From the NCBI GenBank assembly GCA_039933785.1, contig JBDTNL010000099.1:1-10877 (forward strand): a DNA stretch of 10,877 nucleotides. The letters are read 5' to 3'. The notes under the pieces are model-generated. The model had not been told where the DNA came from, made no database searches, and saw only the letters and a list, made by a program, of their open reading frames with translations. The position numbers were made by a program, and so were the translations under genes. Shown here in pieces: positions 1 to 6,724 of this stretch (position 1 is the stretch's first letter; each line of letters begins with the position of its first letter). The DNA comes from JBDTNL01 sp039933785 (GTDB lineage Bacteria > Acidobacteriota > Thermoanaerobaculia > Multivoradales > JAGPDF01).

Positions 1-63
1 GTTCCTAACAGTCCCTCCGTATCTTCACTCGGAGCGCCGGCAGACTCGCCGCGCCAACCGTCA

Positions 64-69
64 AGAGGA
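64..69 (+). promoter_or_regulatory. Shine-Dalgarno for the serine hydrolase
   Basis: The purine-rich AGAGGA lies 8 nt before the ATG at 78. It supports that start over the in-frame ATG at 84, which would sit 14 nt away. Bases 1-63 hold no gene that I can support. Confidence 0.6.
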
Positions 70-77
70 CGATCTTC

Positions 78-1493
78 ATGCCCATGCCGAACCTCAGACT
101 AATTCTGGCCGCCGGCCTGCTCGCCGCAACGTCTCTCGCGACGCCCGGGCTCTGCGCAGCGACAGCGCCATCTGGCCCAGCGAGCGGCGCAGTGGTGGTG
201 CGCGGCGAGCTGGGCGCAAAACTCGACGCCATCGTGACCAACGCAGAGAAACAGGGCTTCCACGGCGTCGTGCTCGTCGCCCAAGGCGGCGAGGAGACTC
301 TGGTCAAGGGCTACGGGGTAGCCAACCACACGAGCTCGACGAAGTTCTCGCCCTCGACGATCATCCAGATCGGTTCAGGCGTCAAAGACTTCACCAAGAT
401 CGCGATCTTCCAGCTCGTCGAGCGCGGCAAGCTCGCGCTCGCGGATCCGGTGTCGAAGTTCTTCCCCGCGGCGCCGGCCGACAAGCGCGACATCACCATC
501 GATCAGCTGCTCGAGCATCGGGCAGGATTTCCCCTCGGCATTGGGCAAGACAGCGAGCCTCTCACCAAGCCGCAGTTCCTCGATCGCCTCTTCGCAACCA
601 AGCTCGAGTTCGCCCCGGGCTCGGCGGAGGAGTACTCCAACGCTGGCTACGCGCTGCTCGCCGCGATCGTCGAACAGGCGACCACTGAACCCTTCGACGC
701 CTATGTCGCCCGCGAGATCTGCACGCCGGCCGGTCTCGTCGAGACCGGCTTCCTCGTTCCGCACTTCGATCTCGCCCGCGTCGCCCACGGCTATATCGGC
801 GCGGCCGACCACGGCACGATGTTCGACCAACCGCACTCCGCCGAAGGCCACGACTGGAACCTGCGCGGCAACGGCGGCTATCTATCGACGGTGCGCGAGC
901 AACTGCGCTTCTATCGTTCGCTCACCGGCAATACGCTCTTGCAGGATCCCGCGCATCGCGAGCGCGTCCTGAATCACCAGGGCCCCGTCGTCCTGGCGGG
1001 CTCCGACAACATCAGCTTCTTCCTGTTCGCAAATTTTCCGGTCGCCGGAATCGAGGTCGTGCTCGCCACCAACCACGCCGACTGGAAGGCGCCGCGCCTG
1101 ATGCGCCAGCTCGAACCCGCCCTCGGCGTCGGCGGGCCGCCACCCGGGGCGACAAAGTCCACCGGCAAGACGCTGCCGGATACGGGCGCCGGTCGCACTG
1201 TTGCCGCGTACTTCGCAGCCTTCAACGGCGGCGACGACGCCAAGATGCAACAGTTCTTCGCCGAGCGCTCGGAGCCCAATCCCAACTCCCCTACTCCCGA
1301 GAAGCGCCTCGAGATGTACCACCGCATGCGCGGCGACTTCGGCAAACTCACCATCACCTCGGTCGCCGAAACCACGGTCGGCATCGAAGTCGCCGTGCAA
1401 GGAGAGCACGGAGAACCGGCGCGGCTAACGTTCATGCTCCAGCCGACCGAACCGTTCAAGCTGCGCGGGATTCGGGTGGAGCTCGGGAACTAG
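78..1493 (+). CDS. secreted beta-lactamase-family serine hydrolase with C-terminal NTF2-like domain
   Basis: 471 aa. Residues 1-28 form a signal peptide (Arg near the N-terminus, then a Leu/Ala-rich core), so the protein is exported. Residues about 45-350 match the serine beta-lactamase/penicillin-binding esterase fold: S100-G-V-K103 in the context IGSGVKDFTK is the SxxK nucleophile/general-base motif, and Y186-S-N188 is the YxN motif; GNGGYLST (264-271) is the usual glycine-rich stretch ahead of the helix before the third motif. The third motif (HxG) is not clear: only H300-Q-G302 fits, and the segment around it is shorter than usual. Residues about 374-471 look like a separate alpha+beta NTF2-like domain (TVAAYFAAFNGGD, then antiparallel strands), as seen at the end of several class C-like hydrolases. 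The family includes esterases, D-aminopeptidases and carboxypeptidases, so the substrate cannot be named. It is convergent with the next gene. The family call is firm; activity is uncertain. Confidence 0.88.
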   Translation: MPMPNLRLILAAGLLAATSLATPGLCAATAPSGPASGAVVVRGELGAKLDAIVTNAEKQGFHGVVLVAQGGEETLVKGYGVANHTSSTKFSPSTIIQIGSGVKDFTKIAIFQLVERGKLALADPVSKFFPAAPADKRDITIDQLLEHRAGFPLGIGQDSEPLTKPQFLDRLFATKLEFAPGSAEEYSNAGYALLAAIVEQATTEPFDAYVAREICTPAGLVETGFLVPHFDLARVAHGYIGAADHGTMFDQPHSAEGHDWNLRGNGGYLSTVREQLRFYRSLTGNTLLQDPAHRERVLNHQGPVVLAGSDNISFFLFANFPVAGIEVVLATNHADWKAPRLMRQLEPALGVGGPPPGATKSTGKTLPDTGAGRTVAAYFAAFNGGDDAKMQQFFAERSEPNPNSPTPEKRLEMYHRMRGDFGKLTITSVAETTVGIEVAVQGEHGEPARLTFMLQPTEPFKLRGIRVELGN

Positions 1494-1505
1494 GCTCGAG
1501 CTCCA
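1477..1505. terminator. candidate hairpin terminator between convergent genes
   Basis: A perfect 9-bp inverted repeat (TGGAGCTCG at 1477-1485, CGAGCTCCA at 1497-1505) with an 11-nt loop spans the stop codon of the serine hydrolase. It could act on transcripts from either side. No T-run follows it on either strand, so it is at best a non-canonical terminator. The rest of the 50-base convergent gap also contains a short palindrome, CCTCT-T-AGAGG at 1540-1550, overlapping the stop codon of the minus-strand gene. Confidence 0.35.
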
Positions 1506-1543
1506 GCCCACCCGGCATATGCACGCCCGCCAAGCAAATCCTC

Positions 1544-2461
1544 TTAGAGGCAGGTCTGAGGAGTGGTGCAGACAGGCGGGACCGGGAGCTCCAGATCGTT
1601 GAGACCCTCGCTGAACTCTCCGACCAGCAATTGCCTCTCAAGCCCTTGAAAGATCCGCAGACGATAGGGCATCAGGTGAAGGAAAACCTGAGTATCGATG
1701 AAGGGTATACCCCTGCGGTCACGAGTCCGGCATTTCGCCGCCTCGTTTGGGCGGTAGTGAAAATGGCGAGCGTCCGCCATGGTCGCGTTCATCGCCAGAT
1801 ATTCACCGTGCGGAAGGGTGAGCTCAGTGCCTTCGCGATAGTGGAAGCGTTGGGTGCCTTCGACCCCGATCCCGTTGGTCTCAGGCGAAGCAAAGCGCAG
1901 GGGCTCGTCCCGTCCAGTGGCCTCGCCGAAAAGACGGGCGGTGATCTCGGGCCCCGGCGGGTGGCGCAGCTCGAGGCCGCAAGGGACCACGATGTCTAGG
2001 GAGAAACCGACGACCTCGTCGCCGCTCGTCGGCAGGAGATCGACGAGTCGCGCGACGACGAATACCTCAGCGCCGGCGTCGGCGGGATTGGGCAGCGTGG
2101 TGGCGACCGCGACGCGCACTCGGTTCGGTCCGTCCTGCTTCGGGTTGGGGGGAAGCTGTTTGATCCCCCGCAGCGGCACAGCGCTCGCGGCGACCTGAAG
2201 CTCGCCCTTGAATGGAACGCGGTAGTGAAGGAAGAGCAACATGTCGCTCGCTTGGCCGGCGTCGAACGCCGTCCGGGCTAGGACGACAATCGCCGTCAAC
2301 TCGGCGCCATTCGAGGTCACCTGCCGGACCACGGCTGGCGCGTCGATTTCAGTCGGGCAGACGGCGGCGCACTGCGAGGTCGTGGGCAACTCCGCGGCCG
2401 GCGCCGGGACCACAGTCCACAGTGCGAGGAGTAGCACGAAGAGCAACGCGAGTGTTCGCAT
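1544..2461 (-). CDS. exported protein of unknown function, tandem paralogue A
   Basis: 305 aa, not recognised. The N-terminus (MRTLALLFVLLLALW, then APAAE) is a clear signal peptide with likely cleavage near residue 23. The mature protein looks beta-rich, with six cysteines (CAAVC near residues 31-35, VVPC, AAKC and two near the C-terminus) at positions shared with its neighbour, consistent with disulfides in an extracytoplasmic protein. By eye it is about three-quarters identical to the protein at 2485-3390; the best conserved parts are the central block around VDLLPTSGDEVVGFSLD and the block around YREGTEL to EAAKC. It has four extra residues in the signal peptide relative to the paralogue. 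It starts 23 nt after the paralogue's stop, so the two are probably co-transcribed. No Shine-Dalgarno is seen; a GACAAT hexamer lies 6 nt before the ATG. Real coding on this strand is supported by the signal peptide, conserved cysteines and intact frame in both copies. Confidence 0.82.
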   Translation of the reverse strand: MRTLALLFVLLLALWTVVPAPAAELPTTSQCAAVCPTEIDAPAVVRQVTSNGAELTAIVVLARTAFDAGQASDMLLFLHYRVPFKGELQVAASAVPLRGIKQLPPNPKQDGPNRVRVAVATTLPNPADAGAEVFVVARLVDLLPTSGDEVVGFSLDIVVPCGLELRHPPGPEITARLFGEATGRDEPLRFASPETNGIGVEGTQRFHYREGTELTLPHGEYLAMNATMADARHFHYRPNEAAKCRTRDRRGIPFIDTQVFLHLMPYRLRIFQGLERQLLVGEFSEGLNDLELPVPPVCTTPQTCL

Positions 2462-2997
2462 GAGTCGATTGTCAGAACTTCTGCCTACATGCAGGGAGGA
2501 CTGAGGCAGGGCAAAGTCGGCGCCCTGAGCTCCTGATCGTTGAGAGTCAACCCGAACTCTCCGACCAGCAGTTGGCTCTCCAGCCCTTGAAAGATCCGCG
2601 GACGATAGGGCGTCAGGTGGAGGAAGAGCGCGAGATCAGTGAAAGGTATGCCCCTGCGGTCACGATTCCGGCACTTCGCCGCCTCGTTTGGCCGGTAGTG
2701 GAACTGGCGAGCGTCCGCGCTGGTCGAGTTCATCACCAGATATTCACCGTGCGGGACGGTGAGCTCGGTGCCTTCGCGATAATGGAAGCGTTGGCTGCCG
2801 CCGACCCCGATCGCGAGGGTTTCGGGCGAGGCAAAGCGCAAAGGCTCGTCTCGGCCCGTGGCAGCGCCGAAGAGACGGGCGGTGATCTCCGGCGGCGGCC
2901 AGTGGAGCATCTCGAGGTCGCAAGGGACCACGACGTCGAGGGAGAAACCGACGACCTCGTCGCCGCTCGTCGGCAGGAGATCGACGAGTCGCGCGAC
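1998..2997. repeat. tandem gene duplication with a 59-bp perfectly repeated core (1998-2056 and 2939-2997)
   Basis: Bases 1998-2056 and 2939-2997 are identical over 59 bp, including synonymous positions, within two paralogous genes that otherwise differ at many sites. The repeat period is 941 bp, about one gene length. The copies also share about 9 bp upstream of the start codon, so the duplicated unit included the start region. The identical block encodes the central VDLLPTSGDEVVGFSLD segment of both proteins. Confidence 0.85.
2468..2473 (-). promoter_or_regulatory. -10-like hexamer abutting start of paralogue A
   Basis: GACAAT on the minus strand, 6 nt before the ATG at 2461. It is in the same place as the TACAAT ahead of paralogue B, and the surrounding ACAATCGAC is identical. 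It is a weaker match to a -10 box and I see no -35. It may be only a relic of the duplication. Confidence 0.25.
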
Positions 2998-3390
2998 CAC
3001 GAAGAGCTGCTTACCGGCGTCGGCGGGATTCGGCAGCGTGGTGCCGATTTCGACCCGCACCCGGTCCGGCCCGTCGTGCTTCGGGTCGGGCGGGAGCTGC
3101 TTGATCCGCCGCAGCGGCACGGCGCTCGCGGCGATCTGAAACTCGCCTTTGGATGGAAAGCGGTAGTGCAGGAAGAGCGACAGGTCGTTCGCCTGGCCGG
3201 CCACGAACGCCGCCCGCGTCATGACGACAATCGCCGTGAGCTCCAAGCCGTTCACGGTCACTTGCCGAACCTCGGCCGGAGCGTCGATCGAAGTCGGGCA
3301 GCTGGCGGGACACTGCGAAGTCGCGGAGAGCTCCGCGGCCGTAGCTGGAACCGCAGTCCACAGCGCGAGGAGCAGCACAAGGGTGCGCAT
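2485..3390 (-). CDS. exported protein of unknown function, tandem paralogue B
   Basis: 301 aa from the ATG at 3390. That start is chosen because it gives a signal peptide (MRTLVLLLALWTAVPATAA) aligning with that of paralogue A. An earlier in-frame ATG at 3417 would add nine charged residues and overlap the stop of the upstream gene. Like its neighbour it has six conserved cysteines and a beta-rich look, and I cannot assign a family. The start is 16 nt after the stop of the glycoside-hydrolase-like gene, so the three minus-strand genes look like one transcription unit of exported proteins. There is no Shine-Dalgarno; TACAAT, five of six to the sigma70 -10 consensus, lies 6 nt ahead of the ATG, so this gene may also have its own leaderless transcript. 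The last residues (PCLSPPCM) differ most from paralogue A. Confidence 0.82.
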   Translation of the reverse strand: MRTLVLLLALWTAVPATAAELSATSQCPASCPTSIDAPAEVRQVTVNGLELTAIVVMTRAAFVAGQANDLSLFLHYRFPSKGEFQIAASAVPLRRIKQLPPDPKHDGPDRVRVEIGTTLPNPADAGKQLFVVARLVDLLPTSGDEVVGFSLDVVVPCDLEMLHWPPPEITARLFGAATGRDEPLRFASPETLAIGVGGSQRFHYREGTELTVPHGEYLVMNSTSADARQFHYRPNEAAKCRNRDRRGIPFTDLALFLHLTPYRPRIFQGLESQLLVGEFGLTLNDQELRAPTLPCLSPPCM

Positions 3391-3396
3391 GGGTCG

Positions 3397-3402
3397 ATTG
3401 TA
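3397..3402 (-). promoter_or_regulatory. -10-like TACAAT abutting start of paralogue B
   Basis: TACAAT on the minus strand ends 6 nt before the ATG at 3390, the geometry expected of a leaderless transcript (transcription start at or next to the A of ATG). No convincing -35 hexamer is seen 16-18 nt upstream, where the sequence codes for the end of the upstream gene. Confidence 0.4.
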
Positions 3403-3406
3403 CGCC

Positions 3407-4948
3407 CTAGTCTTCAAACCCGAAGCGCAGCACTTCTGCCGCTGTCCCCATCACTACACGCCCGGTGGTCGGCAAGACGCTCAGAAATCGTCCGTCGCCG
3501 GCATCGAGAACAATCGCGTCGCCGGAGAGAATGGTCCCGGCAGCGCCGGCTTCTGTCGCCGCGCGGAGCACGAATCGTCGCGCCTGTTTCGGACGATTCG
3601 CAATAGCGAGCAGCTCGGACTTCGAGGACTCTGCGACAAAGCGTCCGTTGTGCGCTTGGAGATAGACCGCATCGCCGTCATGCAAATGGCCGTCGGGGCT
3701 CTGCTGGTCACCGCGCAGGGTGAAGGTCTCCCATCGGCCGACCTTGGGGCTGGAGGCGCTGAGGGTGCCCGACGGACCTGTGGTGACATCGGCGGCATGC
3801 AAGTACTTACCCGAGGCGGTACGCAGGCTGCCCTGCTGGATTGCCGTGGGGAGCTGCGCCGCGAAGAAGCTCCAGGTGTCGGACTTCGAGCCGTCGGGAC
3901 GGATGAGCCACAGGCTCTTCATGTCAGCGACGCCGGGCCGGCCGACGTAGGCGTGGGTGCGCTCGTTGCTGTAGAGCTGCCAGTACACGGCGTAGCGCAC
4001 TCCCCAGCCGAGGGCGGCGTCGGCGAGGTCGCGAACGACGCGGCCTTGATCGACGCCGGCGGGAAGTTGGTCTTGCGCGGCGCCGAATTCGCCCAGGTAG
4101 ATGTTCTGGCGGCCGTAGAGCGCGCTCGGCGGTGTATGGGCGGCGAGGTGGTCGAGGGCTCGCACCAGCGTCGCGGCGTTGAACTGGATGTCCCAGCTCG
4201 AGTAGGAGTAGAGATCGGCGTGGGTTTGCGGCAGCACGTTGTTGGTTGCGGTCACCTTGCCCTGGAGCGAGGGTGCCAGACCGTTGACTTCGACGGCGTT
4301 CGCGACCACGACGTCGCGGATTCCGTCGGCCGCCGCCTCTCGCCGGGCACGTTCGACGCCGTCCTGGCGGGCGGCGATCCAATCGATCATGCCCTGGAGA
4401 CGGACCGGATCGGGCACCGCGTTGTCGGGGATGCCCGCTCCGAGCAGATGATCGCCTTCCCAGTTTTGCAGCACGAAGGTCTTGCCGCTGCCGGCGTAGG
4501 CATGCAGCAGGTAGCTCGCGAGGTCGTGCATGCGATGGCGCGTCTCGGTCGCTTCGTCGGCGGACTCGCCGTCTTGGAAATCCGAGCTGCCGGCGTTGGC
4601 GACCAGAATGAAGGTCGTGAAGGGCTTCGCGAACAGGGCTTGGAAGTAGGGCTTCTTCACCACCTGCACATAGTCGCGGGCCATCGGACCCCAGGCGGAG
4701 TTGAATGGGTACTGCGCCTTGGGCTCGAGGCTCAACCAGACCTTGATCACACGCGTGCCGAGCGTCTGCAGCTGAGCGGCGCCTTCATTCAAGAAGTCCT
4801 GGCGGGTGAAGTTGTACTTCCCGGCGATGTGCGACGCCCCGAGCACGTCGCGGAGCTCGGCCGCCGCGGCGCGCGTCGCCCAGCCGCTCGCGCCACCCAG
4901 GAGGGCGGCGAGCAGAAGCGCGGAGGCGAGGTTTCGACGGGCTGTCAT
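3407..4948 (-). CDS. secreted glycoside-hydrolase-like TIM-barrel protein with C-terminal fascin-like beta-trefoil
   Basis: 513 aa from the ATG at 4948, chosen because it begins a good signal peptide (MTARRNLASALLLAALLGG, with Ala-rich AXA cleavage near residue 30). The frame stays open to 5254, but that would run into the divergent gene. Residues about 35-365 look like a clan GH-A-type (beta/alpha)8 barrel: VIKVWLSLEP (68-77), TFILVANAG (112-120), VLQNWEGD (159-166) with E164 as candidate acid/base, IYLGEFGA (283-290) with E287 as candidate nucleophile, and YAVYWQLYS (319-327) as a last strand. In canonical GH-A enzymes the acid/base Glu directly follows Asn; here a Trp intervenes, so the assignment is tentative. 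Residues about 370-513 form repeats of the fascin/ricin-type beta-trefoil (GKYLHAAD, NGRFVAES, DGRFLSVL), probably carbohydrate binding. First gene of the three-gene exported unit. The substrate is unknown. Confidence 0.78.
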   Translation of the reverse strand: MTARRNLASALLLAALLGGASGWATRAAAAELRDVLGASHIAGKYNFTRQDFLNEGAAQLQTLGTRVIKVWLSLEPKAQYPFNSAWGPMARDYVQVVKKPYFQALFAKPFTTFILVANAGSSDFQDGESADEATETRHRMHDLASYLLHAYAGSGKTFVLQNWEGDHLLGAGIPDNAVPDPVRLQGMIDWIAARQDGVERARREAAADGIRDVVVANAVEVNGLAPSLQGKVTATNNVLPQTHADLYSYSSWDIQFNAATLVRALDHLAAHTPPSALYGRQNIYLGEFGAAQDQLPAGVDQGRVVRDLADAALGWGVRYAVYWQLYSNERTHAYVGRPGVADMKSLWLIRPDGSKSDTWSFFAAQLPTAIQQGSLRTASGKYLHAADVTTGPSGTLSASSPKVGRWETFTLRGDQQSPDGHLHDGDAVYLQAHNGRFVAESSKSELLAIANRPKQARRFVLRAATEAGAAGTILSGDAIVLDAGDGRFLSVLPTTGRVVMGTAAEVLRFGFED

Positions 4949-4955
4949 ATGGTCG

Positions 4956-4961
4956 AGTCTA
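4956..4961 (-). promoter_or_regulatory. -10-like TAGACT ahead of the glycoside-hydrolase-like gene
   Basis: TAGACT (a TANNNT match) on the minus strand lies 7 nt before the ATG at 4948. No Shine-Dalgarno and no clear -35 are present. It lies in the 55-bp divergent gap 4949-5003, which must hold the promoters for both directions; TAACAT at 4985-4990 is the matching plus-strand candidate, 13 nt before the ATG at 5004. Confidence 0.3.
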
Positions 4962-5003
4962 CGCTCCCCACGGCGCCTATCGACTAACATCCGTCCCAGC
5001 TTC

Positions 5004-6119
5004 ATGGCACCTGCGCAGAACTCCATCCTCTCCCTGCGGGCGCTCAATCGCGCCACGCTGGCGCGGCAGCTTCTCCTCGAGCGCAGCAAGCTTCGAGTCA
5101 CCCCGGCCGTGGAGCACCTGGTCGGGCTCCAGGCGCAGCTCGCGCGTCCGCCCTTCTTGGGACTGTGGACCCGGCTGGCGAAATTCAAGCGCGACGACCT
5201 GCGCGAGGTGATCGCCCGGCGCGAGCTCGTGCGGGTGACTGGCATTCGCGGCACCCTGCACCTGATGAGCGCTCGCGACTACATCGCCCTGCGCGGCGCG
5301 CTTCAGCCGGCGCTCGATCGTGGACTTCAGGTCCTCGGAGCCCGCGCCGACGGGCTCAACCTGCCGGCGGTCGAACGCACCGCCAGGGCGTTCTTCCACG
5401 CGGCGCCCGCGACCTTCGACGCGTTCCGCAAGCACCTCGAGATCCGCCATCCGGGCGGCGACGAACGTGCCATGGCCTATGCCGTACGGACTCGCGTACC
5501 CCTGGTGCAGGTTCCCACCGAGGCGGAGTGGAGTTACCCTGCCGCCGCCGCGTTTGCGCTGGCGGAGGACTGGCTGGAGCAGAAGGTCTCGAGCGCCGCA
5601 GCGCCACCGAACGAGCTCATCCGGCGCTACCTCGCGGCGTTCGGCCCGGCGACCGCGGCCGACGCCCAAGCCTGGTCGGCGCTTCAGGGCCTGCGTTCGA
5701 CCTTCGAGGCGATGCGCGACGAGTTGGTGACGTTCCGCGATGAGCGCAAGCGGGAGCTGTTCGACCTCCCGGGAGCGCCCCGTCCCGATGAGGACACCGA
5801 CGCCCCCGTCCGCTTCCTGCCCGAGTTCGACAACTTCGTCCTCGCGCACCAGGATCGCTCCCGGTTGATCGACGAACCGCATCGGTCACGGGTGGTGACC
5901 AAGAACCTGCAGGTGCGAGCTACGTTTCTGGTCGATGGAAGAGTGGCGGGTATCTGGACCGCTGAGCGCAAGAAGGCCGTCGCCACGCTCGTGCTCGAGC
6001 CGTTTGCGGCGCTACCGAAAAAGGCCGTCCGCGCCGTCGAGGAGGAAGGTGACGGGGCGCTGCAGTTCCTCGAAGGAGACGCCGCGAAACGCGACTTCCG
6101 CTGGTTCGCTCCGGCTTGA
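5004..6119 (+). CDS. AlkZ-like winged-helix DNA-binding protein (HTH_42 / DNA glycosylase superfamily)
   Basis: 371 aa from the ATG at 5004. The frame is open back to 4806, but that extension overlaps the divergent secreted gene and reads as its antisense. The N-terminus has the family pattern: RATLARQLLLER (16-27), then HLVGLQAQ with Q43-A-Q45, then the GLWTRL block and VRVTGIRGTLHLMSARDY. The family (tandem winged helices, Pfam HTH_42) includes Streptomyces AlkZ, which removes azinomycin-type interstrand crosslinks using two glutamines in a QxQ motif at about this position; the E. coli relative YcaQ has QxD. The QAQ here therefore fits a catalytically competent AlkZ type. The C-terminal part (PVRFLPEFDNFVLAHQDRSR, then RATFLVDGRVAGIW) is also typical. 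Length is usual for the family. It is probably cytoplasmic and acts on alkylated or crosslinked DNA; the specific lesion is unknown. No Shine-Dalgarno is obvious. It is convergent with the DinB gene, 19 bp apart. Confidence 0.85.
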   Translation: MAPAQNSILSLRALNRATLARQLLLERSKLRVTPAVEHLVGLQAQLARPPFLGLWTRLAKFKRDDLREVIARRELVRVTGIRGTLHLMSARDYIALRGALQPALDRGLQVLGARADGLNLPAVERTARAFFHAAPATFDAFRKHLEIRHPGGDERAMAYAVRTRVPLVQVPTEAEWSYPAAAAFALAEDWLEQKVSSAAAPPNELIRRYLAAFGPATAADAQAWSALQGLRSTFEAMRDELVTFRDERKRELFDLPGAPRPDEDTDAPVRFLPEFDNFVLAHQDRSRLIDEPHRSRVVTKNLQVRATFLVDGRVAGIWTAERKKAVATLVLEPFAALPKKAVRAVEEEGDGALQFLEGDAAKRDFRWFAPA

Positions 6120-6138
6120 GTTCGCAGAGCTCCCCGCG

Positions 6139-6660
6139 CTAGAAGTATCGCTCGCGCAGCAGGCTCAGGTGATGCTCAGTGTGACCGGCGATCGTGAACG
6201 CCAGCGCGCGCACGGTGAACGAGTTGCCGCTCGCGATGCCGCTGCGGGACCAGGCCTCCTCCGACAGGCTCTCGAACAGCGTTAGCGTCGAACGGCGGAT
6301 GACGCCGAATTCTTCGATGTGCTCCTCCCAGGGTCGCGCATCGGGGCGCGCGGCGATCACCGCCGGATCCTGTTCGAAGCTCGGGAGCGGGCTGTCGAAG
6401 CCGCGCGCAAACCAGAAGGCGCGGAACGAAAACGTGCGTTCGGCGTCGTTCAGGTGGCTCACCGATTCACGAAACGTCCACTTGCCGGGCTGATATCGAT
6501 GGAGCGAGCGCTCGGGAGAAATCGTGGAGAAGAACGCCGGCGCGCGGTCGAGCTGCCTCGCCAGCACGCCCAGGATGTCGTCCCCCACCACCTGCTCGAT
6601 GTAGCCCTGGTAGTAGCTGACCGCTTCGTTCGCTTGGGGTCGTCGCATGCTCTGCAGCAT
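6139..6660 (-). CDS. DinB-fold protein, last gene of the operon
   Basis: 173 aa from the ATG at 6660; the ATG at 6648 (169 aa, MRRPQANE) is equally likely and better separated from the hairpin just upstream. The frame is open to 7017, but that part overlaps the end of the ATP-grasp gene. Four-helix-bundle DinB/YfiT-type: the pattern RRPQANEAVSYYQGYIEQV, PGKWTFRESVSHLNDAE and TIAGHTEHHLSLLRERY is typical of a DinB_2 subgroup. The metal-binding triad is visible as H69, H160 and H164. Members with known activity are metal-dependent, thiol-using transferases (bacillithiol, mycothiol or glutathione), but most are uncharacterised. It is the second DinB-fold protein in this operon and is only distantly like the first. 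Confidence 0.85.
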   Translation of the reverse strand: MLQSMRRPQANEAVSYYQGYIEQVVGDDILGVLARQLDRAPAFFSTISPERSLHRYQPGKWTFRESVSHLNDAERTFSFRAFWFARGFDSPLPSFEQDPAVIAARPDARPWEEHIEEFGVIRRSTLTLFESLSEEAWSRSGIASGNSFTVRALAFTIAGHTEHHLSLLRERYF

Positions 6661-6706
6661 GGGCCGAAGTTGGCGGCGCGGACAATGACCACTCCGCCGT
6701 CGGCCC
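6661..6706 (-). other. hairpin in the intercistronic gap before the last DinB gene
   Basis: Outer 7-bp stem GGGCCGA (6661-6667) with TCGGCCC (6700-6706), and inner 5-bp stem GGCGG (6672-6676) with CCGCC (6694-6698), separated by a small asymmetric bulge and closed by a 17-nt loop. It fills most of the gap after the ATP-grasp stop and touches the ATG at 6660. No T-run follows, so processing, stabilisation or control of initiation is more likely than intrinsic termination. Confidence 0.45.
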
Positions 6707-6724
6707 GCATGACCAAAGGAAGGC

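Noticed and set aside
2572..3606. 344-codon open frame on the plus strand
   Set aside because: Antisense to paralogue B. The matching frame is broken in the tandem copy at 1631-1999, whereas the minus-strand frame is intact in both.
3221..4987. 588-codon open frame on the plus strand
   Set aside because: It is antisense to the glycoside-hydrolase-like gene and to part of paralogue B, which have signal peptides and recognisable motifs. Long antisense frames are common at this GC content.
4806..5003. Longer N-terminus for the AlkZ-like gene
   Set aside because: Reads as the antisense of the signal-peptide region of the divergent gene and has Arg/Ala/Ser-rich shadow composition; the family pattern begins after 5004.
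4949..5254. Longer N-terminus for the glycoside-hydrolase-like gene
   Set aside because: Would overlap the start of the divergent AlkZ-like gene and bury the signal peptide more than 100 residues in.
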